From: UMGS172 sp964424555
GTDB lineage: Bacteria > Bacillota > Clostridia > Oscillospirales > Acutalibacteraceae
Direction of reading: 5' to 3'
Length of the DNA stretch: 64,000 nt
Assembly (NCBI GenBank): GCA_964424555.1
Contig: CAYRIX010000006.1
Span: forward strand, 4,843-68,842
Of the stretch, positions 23,773 to 32,435 are shown piece by piece. The position numbers and the translations under genes are program-made. How positions within the stretch are numbered: position 1 is the stretch's first letter; each line of letters opens with the position of its first letter. The notes under the pieces are model-generated. The model was given only the letters and a program-made list of their open reading frames with translations, did no database searches and had not been told where the DNA came from.

Positions 23773-25569
23773 TCAATTTGCGCTAAGCGAAAAACGGTTC
23801 TTGTATTCCTCAAAGCTCTTGGTATAAGCACTGTTTGGATCATTCTTAACATGATTGAGGTATTCATGAGCCTCGAACGTGCCGTGCTGTGATTCAATAA
23901 TAGCAACCGCAATGTTGGAGCAATGGTCAGACACACGCTCATAGTTAGTGAGCAGATCGGTCAGGACAAAGCCTAACTCTATAGTACAGTTACCGTGCTG
24001 CAGACGCTTTACATGGCGGCTCTTGATATCAGCAATAATACCGTCGATAACCTGCTCAAGCGGCTCTACCGACGAAGCCAACTGCAGATCGTTATGTGTG
24101 AAAGCGTTGGTGGTGATATCGAGTATCTCCAAGGTTGCCTCACGCAGCTTGGCGATCTCCTGCTTTGCCTCATGCGAGAACTCGATTTTTTTCTCATGTA
24201 TCTCACGTGCCACACCCACAAGGTTTTCGGCATGGTCACCTATACGCTCAAAGTCGTTTATGGTGTGCAGTATCTTGGCGATCTTTTTAGAGTCTGAATC
24301 CGAAACACCTGTGCTTGAAAGCTTGACCATATAGGTTCCAAGCTGATCCTCGTAATTGTCAAGCATGGTCTCCATTTCAGACACTTCTGCCGCCAAGCCT
24401 TCATCATAGCTTCCGACAAGACCGACTGCTTTTTGGAAAGCATTTCTTGATACGCCCGCCATCTCAACAACTACGTCCAAGGAATTGGTAACGGCGAAGG
24501 AGGGCACGGTAAGCAAACGTTCGTCCAAAAGCTTACCGTTCTTCTTTTCTCCATCCTTTTCGGGGACAATCTTGTTGGCAAGTGCCTCAAGCTGTTTAGT
24601 AAACGGATAAAGAATTGCTGTGGTGAAGATGTTGAAAACACTGTGTACTATAGCAATCTCAAACGGTGTTATATTGCGGTCGAGCAAGGCAAAATCGACA
24701 GCATAGCTTAAGATACAGAAAGGAATCAGCACTACCAATGTACCGATTATATTAAAAGCAAGATGAACAACGGCAACCTTTTTAGCGTTACGGCTGACGC
24801 CGAAGCTGGATATGACCGCTGTTACGCAGGTGCCGATATTCTGACCCATGACAATGGGTATTGCCATGCGGTAGGTAACACCGCCGCCTGTGGCAAGTGC
24901 GGCAGTTGCGGCGGTCTGCAAAATACCGACAGAGGCCGCCGAGCTTTGAATAATTCCCGTGAATATTGCGCCGAAAGCAACCGCCAAAAACGGATTTTCA
25001 AACGCTGTAAGCAGACTTGTAAAGCCATCCATTTCGGTCAACGGCTTCATTGCGTCCGACATAAGGTTCATGCCGAACATAAGTACTGCAAAGCCAACCA
25101 GAATAGCACCCGTGTTTTGACGCTTCTGCTTCTTGCTTGCCATTATAAGCAAAATGCCTATCAAAGCAAAAATCAGCGAGAAGTTCTTTGGCTGCAAAAG
25201 GCCAAGCAACAAATTGCCGTCAGCCTCAATTCCTGCAAGGCTCAATATCCATGCTGTAAGTGTCGTACCGATGTTTGAGCCCATCAGCACTCCGATAGTC
25301 TGTCCGAAATTGAGCAATCCCGAGTTAACTAGACCGACCAGCATAACGGTCAAGGCTGAAGACGATTGAATAGCGACAGTAATACCTGCGCCGAAAACAA
25401 GTGCCAACGGTTTCTTTGAAGTTACCTTGATAAGCGTTTTTTCCAGCTTACCCTTAGCCATTTTTTCAAGGCCGCCCGACATAACATTCATTCCGTAAAG
25501 GAAAAATGCCAGACCGCCAAGGAGCTTTATGACAGCAAAAATAATGTCATTTACACCCACTTCATTCAC
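23773..25569 (-). CDS. Na/phosphate cotransporter with C-terminal PhoU-like domain
   Basis: A 598-residue protein. The membrane half (to about residue 330) has the two inverted Na/Pi-cotransporter repeats marked by AIQSSSALTVMLVG near 64 and GIIQSSAASVGILQ near 205. The C-terminal 230 residues form a PhoU-like helical bundle (TINDFERIGDHAENL and NYERVSDHCSN are the metal-cluster motifs). It belongs to the NptA/YjbB group, moving phosphate with sodium. It stands alone. A candidate PhoP box lies upstream, in keeping with control by phosphate starvation. Confidence 0.92.
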   Translation of the reverse strand: MNEVGVNDIIFAVIKLLGGLAFFLYGMNVMSGGLEKMAKGKLEKTLIKVTSKKPLALVFGAGITVAIQSSSALTVMLVGLVNSGLLNFGQTIGVLMGSNIGTTLTAWILSLAGIEADGNLLLGLLQPKNFSLIFALIGILLIMASKKQKRQNTGAILVGFAVLMFGMNLMSDAMKPLTEMDGFTSLLTAFENPFLAVAFGAIFTGIIQSSAASVGILQTAATAALATGGGVTYRMAIPIVMGQNIGTCVTAVISSFGVSRNAKKVAVVHLAFNIIGTLVVLIPFCILSYAVDFALLDRNITPFEIAIVHSVFNIFTTAILYPFTKQLEALANKIVPEKDGEKKNGKLLDERLLTVPSFAVTNSLDVVVEMAGVSRNAFQKAVGLVGSYDEGLAAEVSEMETMLDNYEDQLGTYMVKLSSTGVSDSDSKKIAKILHTINDFERIGDHAENLVGVAREIHEKKIEFSHEAKQEIAKLREATLEILDITTNAFTHNDLQLASSVEPLEQVIDGIIADIKSRHVKRLQHGNCTIELGFVLTDLLTNYERVSDHCSNIAVAIIESQHGTFEAHEYLNHVKNDPNSAYTKSFEEYKNRFSLSAN

Positions 25570-25629
25570 CTTAACTTTCTTTTAACATCTTTAACACGGA
25601 TATTACATCCGTATGTACACTTTAATTGT

Positions 25630-25685
25630 ATAATAGATTGAGGTAAAATCCATGTGATATGAATGTTAAATCTATGTTAAGTTAA
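25630..25685 (-). promoter_or_regulatory. candidate PhoP box and promoter for the Na/Pi cotransporter
   Basis: On the minus strand TTAACA occurs at 25680-25675 and again at 25669-25664, an 11-base period, with TTAACT at 25685-25680 just before. This matches the direct-repeat pattern of Firmicutes PhoP boxes on the coding strand. A -10-like TATTAT lies at 25635-25630 with no clear -35, as expected of an activated promoter. Confidence 0.55.
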
Positions 25686-25729
25686 TAATTTAACATGGTT
25701 TTTACAGCCCTTTTTGATTTAAAACAATG

Positions 25730-27799
25730 TCAGATCTTAACAAGCACGGCATTGAGCGGCGGCACGGTTACTTTTCGACCGTCCTGAAGTGTGAGAGTCA
25801 GCTCCTCGTCGGTATGGTTGACAAATAACTGTGCTCTCTCTCCGTCGGACGCCTCCCAAGCAGTAGACAAGACGGTGGATGCGGTGTATGTACCACCGTA
25901 ACGTTGATTAAACGATACTTCACTTGTTCCTTTGGTTACCTCAAACCTCATAGGCTTTATCATCTTGCCGTTGTACAGCCATTTTGCCGCCTTTTCTTTA
26001 TAGAATTTTAGCAAAGCTGTAACAAAGTTCAAGGTATGCTCTTTGTCCTCTACCTCATCGTGTCCTATTCTGCCCCAATGCGAAACTATATTACCGTCAC
26101 CTCTCATGACTATAGAAAGGTCATCACCGCAGGAGAAAGCATAGGCCAAGCGGTAGCAGATACTGTCAAGCAGGAAGCAGCAGCACTGATTACCCATGAA
26201 GTTGTGTAAGTATCGATGGTATAGGTAAGAATAAAGCGGAACAGGCTGACCTGAAAGGAAATTCAACTCAAAACGGTTATCACTGTATCTCAAATTTCCG
26301 ATAAACGGCTCGGCCGCCGCCGATTCACAACCGATAAGCGGCCGTGCGCCGTGGTTGTTCCAATGGGTCAACAGCTCCTGCATGGTCTTAGTCATCCATT
26401 TGCCCGGTACGGGTGGATGTCCATGGCTCTTGCTGTAGCAGAAATACTGACTTCCGCCGTGATTCTGATCCATTATCTGAGCATAGTCGATATCGGCCTC
26501 GAGCAACGGCTCGTATGCACTGTTTAATATCTGTTTGCCAAGATCATTTGACGGACAGATATCATATCCTGCTCGCTGTGCGGTACAAATCTTGCTTAAA
26601 GGCAGGGTTTGGTCAGGGGCTACACACATAGCGGTGTCAAGACCCTTAAACCTGAATTCATCTATACGGTTATACATAGGGTCGATTCGGCTGTATATCG
26701 TGTATCCCAAGCCACTGCAGTATACACCCAAAAGGTCACCGTTTTTATGAATAGCATCTGCAAATTCGTTGAACGGCTCAACACCTCCGTAGGGCGGCCA
26801 TACGTAAGGCGGTGCCCAAGTAGCCGTTCCCTCCCAATGAAGCAGTAGGGCCATTATTCTTGAATCGGTCCTTTGCTTTATCTCGTCAAGATACGGCATT
26901 GCGTTCATATACGGAAAGATTCCGCCGACCTTGGAATTATCGGTATCGTGACGGCCTCTAACAGGGAACATTACAGTCAGCACCCTTTTATCGTACCACT
27001 CGGGCAGACCGTCTCCCTCACCTATCAGCTTAACGCCCTCGGGCAGATTTTCGTCAAACCAATTACGGTAAATTTCACATGCATCCATCCAATCACCCTC
27101 AAAAATATCGGTAACTAACGGATAATCCTGCTTATAGCTTTGACCGAACTCAGTTCCGCAGAAAAGTCTGGACTGAGTCGTGGCACCGTCAAACAACGGC
27201 CTGATATCAATACATTTCGGACATCTTTCGGTGTCATGTGCGGCTATGTAAACACCATCGTTGCCCACTGTGATAGCCTCAAACTGAGCGCACTGCATAT
27301 AAGGGAACATGGTATAGCTTCCATCAGACGGATACTCGGGGTCACGGTAATAGAACCATCCCTTTTGCTTGGCCTCGAGGCTGTCGAACAAAGCACCCTC
27401 GTTATATGGCAAAACAAACCTACCCTCACCGTCCTTGCCCGTAAAGAAGTTTTTGAAATTATAATCGGCAAGGTCGACCCACTCAATAGCTTTGTCGGTG
27501 CGGTTTTCTATCCAAATATACCACTCAACAAAATACTTTGTATCGGTATTACACTTTAAAGTTACGATAATATCCTCTTCGAACTCCGAATACACACATT
27601 CGTTACCGTTAGCGACGGCTGTTTTGGCATCGAACGCCGAGACCTTGTAAAACTTTCCAGCCTTGTCCATCAAGCGGATGATAAACAAAGGTGCGTTGGT
27701 GTCGGTCAGCATATCTCGTCCGTTTATTTTTAGTGACTCGATATACCCTTTCTCAAAATCAACGGCAATAGTCGAATTTTTCTTTGAATGTGTAAACAT
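25730..27799 (-). CDS. large glycosidase-like protein, DUF6259-like
   Basis: A 689-residue intracellular protein (no signal peptide). The first 240 residues look beta-rich, like the N-terminal sandwich of clan GH-D enzymes; the central part from about 260 to 560 looks like a TIM barrel with LLLHWEGTATWAPPYVWPP and DYAQIMDQNHGG; the C-terminal 100 residues are again beta-like. I believe this is the DUF6259 group of glycoside-hydrolase-like proteins, but the catalytic residues cannot be assigned with certainty; the Asp of QIMDQNHGG and Glu of GCESAAAEP are candidates. It is divergent from an AraC regulator, its likely activator. Confidence 0.65.
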   Translation of the reverse strand: MFTHSKKNSTIAVDFEKGYIESLKINGRDMLTDTNAPLFIIRLMDKAGKFYKVSAFDAKTAVANGNECVYSEFEEDIIVTLKCNTDTKYFVEWYIWIENRTDKAIEWVDLADYNFKNFFTGKDGEGRFVLPYNEGALFDSLEAKQKGWFYYRDPEYPSDGSYTMFPYMQCAQFEAITVGNDGVYIAAHDTERCPKCIDIRPLFDGATTQSRLFCGTEFGQSYKQDYPLVTDIFEGDWMDACEIYRNWFDENLPEGVKLIGEGDGLPEWYDKRVLTVMFPVRGRHDTDNSKVGGIFPYMNAMPYLDEIKQRTDSRIMALLLHWEGTATWAPPYVWPPYGGVEPFNEFADAIHKNGDLLGVYCSGLGYTIYSRIDPMYNRIDEFRFKGLDTAMCVAPDQTLPLSKICTAQRAGYDICPSNDLGKQILNSAYEPLLEADIDYAQIMDQNHGGSQYFCYSKSHGHPPVPGKWMTKTMQELLTHWNNHGARPLIGCESAAAEPFIGNLRYSDNRFELNFLSGQPVPLYSYLYHRYLHNFMGNQCCCFLLDSICYRLAYAFSCGDDLSIVMRGDGNIVSHWGRIGHDEVEDKEHTLNFVTALLKFYKEKAAKWLYNGKMIKPMRFEVTKGTSEVSFNQRYGGTYTASTVLSTAWEASDGERAQLFVNHTDEELTLTLQDGRKVTVPPLNAVLVKI

Positions 27800-27816
27800 A
27801 AAACCCTTCCCTTCTC

Positions 27817-27845
27817 TTGACCTTTTATAAAATATAGGCTATACT
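27817..27845 (+). promoter_or_regulatory. sigma-A promoter for the AraC regulator at 27899
   Basis: TTGACC at 27817-27822, 17-base spacer, TATACT at 27840-27845, in the 99-base divergent gap. Confidence 0.6.
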
Positions 27846-27898
27846 GTCATTGTAACGCAATTAAATGTATTATAAAAGATAAGAAAGGTGCAAAAATC

Positions 27899-28765
27899 AT
27901 GCAATTAAGTGCAAAGCTTGACTCAATGCAGAACATTTTGCAACCGTTTGATGTCTCATACGGAGAAATCCTGATATATGACGACCGAGACCTTCCGCTG
28001 CCTGCCAAGGATATAACCTTTATGCACTATCACAACTGCTGTGAGCTGGGTCTTGTTTTTCGGGGCAACGGACTTTTCACCGTGGAAAACAAGGTATACT
28101 CGGTCGGTGTTGGTGATATCATATTTATACCGAAAGATGTAAAGCACTATTCAAAATCACTTGATTCCAAAGATAAATCCCGTTGCCGTTTCATCTATTT
28201 CGACGCAGAACAGCTTTTGCGCAAAATCGGACTGTCCGACGGTAAAGTGTCTGAGCTTTTAAGAAGGATATCCGGCACACAGCCGATACTTACTGCAAAT
28301 GACAAGCAATACGGCGCATTAAGAAGATTTACTGACGAAGTATTCAACAACGGCGGTGATATATCGCTCTGCGGTGTATACTTTTACGAATATCTGCTTA
28401 AGCTGGACTCGGTTGAAACGGTAATCGAAGCGAATACACACGACGGCGCAATGGATACTGTCTTGCGATATATGACGTTACATTTTAACAGTGATATTTC
28501 GTTGTCAGAGCTTGCAAAGCTGTGTTTTTTGAGCAAAAGTCAACTCAACCGCAGATTTCAAGCGGCATACGGTGTCTCACCTATCCAATGGCTTAACCGT
28601 TTCAGACTGTACTCGGCAAGGGAGCTTTTGAAAAACACCGATTATTCCATAATCGAAATCTCGGAAAAATCAGGCTTTAAGAACACCAGCGACCTATACC
28701 GACACTTCAAAGCCAAATTCGGTGTATCCCCTAAGCAATACCAAAACAATAATAAAGCAAAATAA
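27899..28765 (+). CDS. AraC-family transcriptional regulator with cupin sensor domain
   Basis: A 288-residue protein. The N-terminal cupin (about 30-140) shows HYHNCCELGLVFRG and GDIIFIPKDVKHY; the C-terminal double HTH (about 185-285) begins LSELAKLCFLSKSQLNRRF and ends GFKNTSDLYRHFKAKFGVSP, the AraC signature. The cupin probably binds a sugar ligand. Divergent from the glycosidase-like gene at 25730-27799, which it probably regulates. The ATG at 27899 follows AAGAAAGGTGCAAAAATC. Confidence 0.9.
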   Translation: MQLSAKLDSMQNILQPFDVSYGEILIYDDRDLPLPAKDITFMHYHNCCELGLVFRGNGLFTVENKVYSVGVGDIIFIPKDVKHYSKSLDSKDKSRCRFIYFDAEQLLRKIGLSDGKVSELLRRISGTQPILTANDKQYGALRRFTDEVFNNGGDISLCGVYFYEYLLKLDSVETVIEANTHDGAMDTVLRYMTLHFNSDISLSELAKLCFLSKSQLNRRFQAAYGVSPIQWLNRFRLYSARELLKNTDYSIIEISEKSGFKNTSDLYRHFKAKFGVSPKQYQNNNKAK

Positions 28766-28870
28766 AAGATTCTTCGACCACAGCTCATAATGACCGACTT
28801 TATAACGACCGTGTTATGGTCATTAAATTTTTGTTTGTCATTCTGAACAAAGTGAAGAATCTTTTTTTAT
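28764..28870. repeat. paired inverted CATTCTGA-type repeat, copy 1
   Basis: AAAAGATTCTTC (28764-28775) pairs with GAAGAATCTTTT (28854-28865); inside, TAATGACC pairs with GGTCATTA, and ATAAC with GTTAT, so the whole 100 bases can fold as a nested hairpin ending in a T-run. The right half contains TGTCATTCTGA, the core of an interspersed repeat common in many Firmicutes. It directly follows the AraC stop and may also end its transcript. A second paired copy lies at 41240-41328. Confidence 0.8.
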
Positions 28871-28921
28871 CGTACTAAAATATTAGCTTTATATTAAGAA
28901 CTGCTAATACTCACCAACCGA

Positions 28922-29620
28922 TCATTTCGGTTGTTCCTTACTTCCCAACGGAATTATCTTTTCAAAAAGGCAGGTATAGTTGGCCGTGACAAGCCTATCC
29001 TCATGCAGAGAGCCGAAATACCAATGATTGAATTTAACCGATTTAGCAAGCTCCTGAAAATAGCCGTTAAGCTTATTGAGTCGGTCAGGCTGACCCTTGC
29101 GTAACAGCATTGAGCTTTTGACCAACAACGGCGGCTCGTGGGTGATGATGTAATCAACCCGAAGTCCTGCTTCGTCAAGATTTCTCGCACCTGTTTCAAG
29201 CTGCATCGGCGTCGGCAGCTCATCACGGTACCAGATGCCCTTTTCCTCCTCATGGCGAAGCTCACGGTCATCACTTTCACCACCGCCGAAGGTAAATATC
29301 TTAACACCTTCGATATTGAATATTTGACCTCTCATCAAATGGAATAGATTACCACTGATACGGTGGACGTGACCGCCCTTCCATATGGTCTCGTGGCAGG
29401 AGTTTATCTTTCTGAAGTTTTCGTGCGTACCGTCAACAAAGCATACCGTGAACTTTCGGCTGCCCAAAAAATCTATAACGCTTTTTTCACGCTTGCCGCC
29501 GTCCCAAAGATACCCGAAATCTCCGCAAACGATCAGTATATCCCCTGCTTTGAGCTTGCGCCATTGAGCATCGTAGAGCCTTGACTCGTCACCATGCATA
29601 TCACCTGTAACGTATACCAC
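28922..29620 (-). CDS. calcineurin-like metallophosphoesterase
   Basis: A 232-residue phosphoesterase with the five metal motifs in order: GDMHG at the N-terminus, GDFGYLWDGG near 33, GTHEN near 64, ITHEPP near 159 and GSLHED near 200. In the last block the usual GHxH is replaced by GSLH. It stands alone between the repeat element and the divergent carboxypeptidase gene. Substrate unknown; related proteins act on nucleotides or phosphoproteins. Confidence 0.85.
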   Translation of the reverse strand: MVYVTGDMHGDESRLYDAQWRKLKAGDILIVCGDFGYLWDGGKREKSVIDFLGSRKFTVCFVDGTHENFRKINSCHETIWKGGHVHRISGNLFHLMRGQIFNIEGVKIFTFGGGESDDRELRHEEEKGIWYRDELPTPMQLETGARNLDEAGLRVDYIITHEPPLLVKSSMLLRKGQPDRLNKLNGYFQELAKSVKFNHWYFGSLHEDRLVTANYTCLFEKIIPLGSKEQPK

Positions 29621-29754
29621 AGTATCACCTCCGAAAATGCCGAAATTTTATAAAATATCAAAATAACACTTTAAAACATTGCAATGTTTTGTTATACTTA
29701 TTATGTATCTAATTTATTATACTATTTTCAATTACTTATTTCAAGGAGAAACCC

Positions 29755-31119
29755 GTGTTTAAGAAAATTTTTTGTGTTTTATTTATAGCTTTACTCACCA
29801 TTTCGGTTGCCGTGCTACCTACATCTGCCTACACTCCGACCAATTTTGTGGTCGAAGCCGAGGGTGCTATGCTGGTCAACATGGATACAGGAGACATTCT
29901 GTATCAAAAAAACATAGACAAAAAGCTCTACCCTGCATCACTGACCAAGCTGATGACAGCTTTAGTGCTTTATGAAAACACCGAGGATATCGACGCCGAG
30001 ACCGTTACTGTTTCGGAGTATGCCATCAAGTCACTTCAGGGTACCGATTCATCAACGGGCGGACTTAAGGTAGGAGAGATTCTGACCGTAAGACAGATGC
30101 TGTATGTACTGCTTATGTCCTCGGCCAATGAGGGTGCCAACGCCATTGCCGAGCATGTTTCAGGCAGTATTGAAGACTTTTGTGACAAAATGAATGCCAA
30201 GGCCAAAGAATTAGGTATGACCGGTACTCACTACGCTAACGCACACGGTCTGCATGACCTCGAGCATTACACCACCGTCAGCGATATGTATCGTTTGACC
30301 ACAGCGGTTTTGGCCGTAGATGACCTTAAAGAGGTGGTATACACCACCCAATACAAGCTTGAGGCCACCAACATGAATCCCTCACGCACCGTAACCACCA
30401 CCAACTTTATGTTGCTTAACAACGGTCAGAAATGCACCGCCGAAAAATACAGCGGGCAGGCCTATTATTACAAATACGCCAAGGGTGTCAAGACAGGTTA
30501 TACCGATGCTGCAGGACGTTGCCTTGTATCAACCGCTTCAAAGGGCGGATATAACTACATGTGTATTTTGATGAACAGCCCTGTTTATGACGACGCAGGC
30601 AGAAAAATACGTCTGGAATTCGGTGACACTAAAACATTGTACGAGTGGGCATTCAACGAGTTTGAATACCGTACAGTGCTTAATACCGATGAGATAGTAG
30701 GCGAAGCGCCCGTTGACCTCGCTTGGGACACCGATTATGTTTCGGTAATTCCCGAAAAAAGTCTTTCGGCTATAGTTCCCAAGGTTGCCGATGATTCAAC
30801 CGTAAGCCTTGATATCACTTGGTATAAGGAGGCCTATGATGCACCCATTAAAAAGGGTGATATATTAGGCGAATGCGATGTTGTCTATGCAGGTGAGGTA
30901 TTGGGCACGGTAACTCTTGTTGCTTCTCAGGATGTTGAACGAAGCACACTTATGTATGTCGGACGGGGCCTGGGCAACTTTTTCTCGACGGTATTCAGCC
31001 ATTGGGCATTCTACCTCATTTTGGGTATCATTGCGGTAATTATAATAATTTTTATCGTTTCTTTGGTGGTTCTGAACTCGCCCAAGCACAAACGCAAACG
31101 CAAAAACAGAAGATATTGA
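29755..31119 (+). CDS. D-alanyl-D-alanine carboxypeptidase (PBP5/DacF type)
   Basis: A 454-residue class C-type low-molecular-weight PBP trimming the terminal D-Ala of stem peptides. A signal peptide (about 1-25, ending PTSA) is followed by the peptidase S11 domain with S62-x-x-K65 (ASLTK), S123-A-N125 and K246-T-G248. A beta-rich C-terminal domain follows, then an unusual transmembrane segment (about 412-438) and a basic tail KHKRKRKN, so it is anchored by a true membrane span instead of an amphipathic helix. The start is GTG at 29755, after AAGGAGAAACCC. Confidence 0.92.
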   Translation: MFKKIFCVLFIALLTISVAVLPTSAYTPTNFVVEAEGAMLVNMDTGDILYQKNIDKKLYPASLTKLMTALVLYENTEDIDAETVTVSEYAIKSLQGTDSSTGGLKVGEILTVRQMLYVLLMSSANEGANAIAEHVSGSIEDFCDKMNAKAKELGMTGTHYANAHGLHDLEHYTTVSDMYRLTTAVLAVDDLKEVVYTTQYKLEATNMNPSRTVTTTNFMLLNNGQKCTAEKYSGQAYYYKYAKGVKTGYTDAAGRCLVSTASKGGYNYMCILMNSPVYDDAGRKIRLEFGDTKTLYEWAFNEFEYRTVLNTDEIVGEAPVDLAWDTDYVSVIPEKSLSAIVPKVADDSTVSLDITWYKEAYDAPIKKGDILGECDVVYAGEVLGTVTLVASQDVERSTLMYVGRGLGNFFSTVFSHWAFYLILGIIAVIIIIFIVSLVVLNSPKHKRKRKNRRY

Positions 31120-31276
31120 TTTTAGGAGTTAGTATGACCCTTGAAGAAAGAAAGGTACTACTACACCTATATTGAGGTTCAATATGCTTGAATTTGCAGA
31201 TGCTATGAAGAATACATTTTACAAAAATATGTTAAGACTGTTAAAGTGCTACTATATGAAATCACAATACAAAAGT

Positions 31277-31322
31277 AAAACCAAACCGACAGAGGAAATT
31301 TGCTCTGTCGGTTTGGTTTTTT
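31277..31322 (+). terminator. intrinsic terminator downstream of the carboxypeptidase gene
   Basis: An 18-base perfect stem, AAAACCAAACCGACAGAG (31277-31294) with its complement at 31303-31320, 8-base loop, then TTTTTT overlap. It lies about 160 bases past the stop. Confidence 0.93.
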
Positions 31323-31324
31323 GA

Positions 31325-31384
31325 GCTAAATTGTACTGCGTACAGCTAAATTACACTTCGTGTAGCTAAATTGCGCTTCGCACA
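31325..31384. repeat. three tandem 20-base units, each a small hairpin
   Basis: The units are GCTAAATTGTACTGCGTACA, GCTAAATTACACTTCGTGTA and GCTAAATTGCGCTTCGCACA. The constant part is GCTAAATT; the variable parts differ in sequence but each can still form a short stem (TGTAC/GTACA, TACAC/GTGTA, TGCG/CGCA). The array touches the stop codon of the AraC gene at 31387. Confidence 0.8.
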
Positions 31385-31386
31385 GC

Positions 31387-32232
31387 TTACTTCTTCCCGT
31401 CCTTGGTCATATCGTCCTGCTTGGGGGATACACCGAAACGGTTTTTGTACATGCGGTAGAACGAGGAATAATCCTTGAAGCCGCACGAGGTACAGACCTT
31501 GCCTGCCTGCTCTCCAACTCTGATACGGTTTCGCGCCGAAATCAGACGCTTTATGGTGATATATTCCCAAACGCTGGTACCCGTTGCCTTTTTGAAAAGT
31601 CGGTTGAGCTGTGACTGACTCAAGAAGAAACGGTCACTCAAATGATTTAATGATAACGGCTCGTATAGGTTTTTGTTGATATAATCTATCAACTGAACCA
31701 CCGTCTCGGCATTATCGGTCGAGACCTCCTCTGCACGTTCCTTTTTGATACAGTAAGCCTTATAAAGCTCACAAAGCAATGCAAAAAGCTTTGCCTCTGT
31801 CTCAAGCTTTATGCCAAGCGGAGTGTCGGCATTAAGACTTTCGAAGCACTGCTGATACAGCTTGCTGTCAAAATCATCCTCGGAATACCTGTTAAGCTTA
31901 CCCAACGGACGGTCGAAAAACGGTTTCATCAAAAGACCGTCGGGATCGTACTCCTTAAAACAGTTAGGGAAAAAGTGAATGACCATGCGTTCGTAAGGCA
32001 TATCGCCCATTACCCTTAAATTGTGGGTCTCGGACGGTTGCATGACCATAATGTCACCAGGCTTTAACACATATTCTTTACCTTCGACCAAGTAACGGCA
32101 GTATCCGGAAATAAAATAGTATATCTCCAAACGGTCATGTGCGTGCATCGGAAATTGCTCGTTCTCGGGGTGTTCGGTTACCGAATGATGAATGTGGAAT
32201 TCATCACACCTCAACTCAAAAAATTTTTTCAT
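31387..32232 (-). CDS. AraC-family regulator, likely controller of the uxuA cluster
   Basis: A 281-residue protein with an N-terminal cupin (PMHAHDRLEIYYFISGYCRYL and KPGDIMVMQPSETHNL) and a C-terminal AraC double HTH (LNHLSDRFFLSQSQLNRLF, then SARNRIRVGEQ and DYSSFYRMYKNRFGVSPKQ). The start is the ATG at 32232, 8 bases after AAGGA; longer in-frame starts lack a ribosome site. It is divergent, 203 bases away, from the nine-gene uxuA cluster, which is the usual layout for an AraC activator of uronate genes. The 3' end abuts the tandem hairpin array. Confidence 0.88.
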   Translation of the reverse strand: MKKFFELRCDEFHIHHSVTEHPENEQFPMHAHDRLEIYYFISGYCRYLVEGKEYVLKPGDIMVMQPSETHNLRVMGDMPYERMVIHFFPNCFKEYDPDGLLMKPFFDRPLGKLNRYSEDDFDSKLYQQCFESLNADTPLGIKLETEAKLFALLCELYKAYCIKKERAEEVSTDNAETVVQLIDYINKNLYEPLSLNHLSDRFFLSQSQLNRLFKKATGTSVWEYITIKRLISARNRIRVGEQAGKVCTSCGFKDYSSFYRMYKNRFGVSPKQDDMTKDGKK

Positions 32233-32389
32233 ATATAACATCCTTAAAATCTGATTTGCGTGAAAATACAATGCAAACCGACATGAATGCGCCAATTAGC
32301 AATGTATTTGGTGTAATTATAGCATCAAATGCACAGATTTGCAATACACAAAGAGCGAAAAAACAATAGTTTTTCACAAATTTATGATG

Positions 32390-32420
32390 TATAATGTAAA
32401 AAAATGCCTATGTTGTAGGC
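32390..32420 (+). promoter_or_regulatory. -10 element and leader hairpin of uxuA
   Basis: TATAAT at 32390-32395 with only a weak -35, as in activator-dependent promoters. The leader holds GCCTA (32406-32410) and TAGGC (32416-32420), a 5-base inverted repeat immediately before the ribosome site AGGAGGA. Confidence 0.5.
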
Positions 32421-32435
32421 AATAGGAGGAATATA

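Noticed and set aside
31184..31324. 46-codon frame between the carboxypeptidase gene and its terminator
   Set aside because: It reads through both arms of an 18-bp terminator hairpin, so the frame is almost certainly not a gene.
31325..31384. CRISPR-like short tandem repeat
   Set aside because: Units are contiguous at 20 bases with no spacers, and no cas gene is present.
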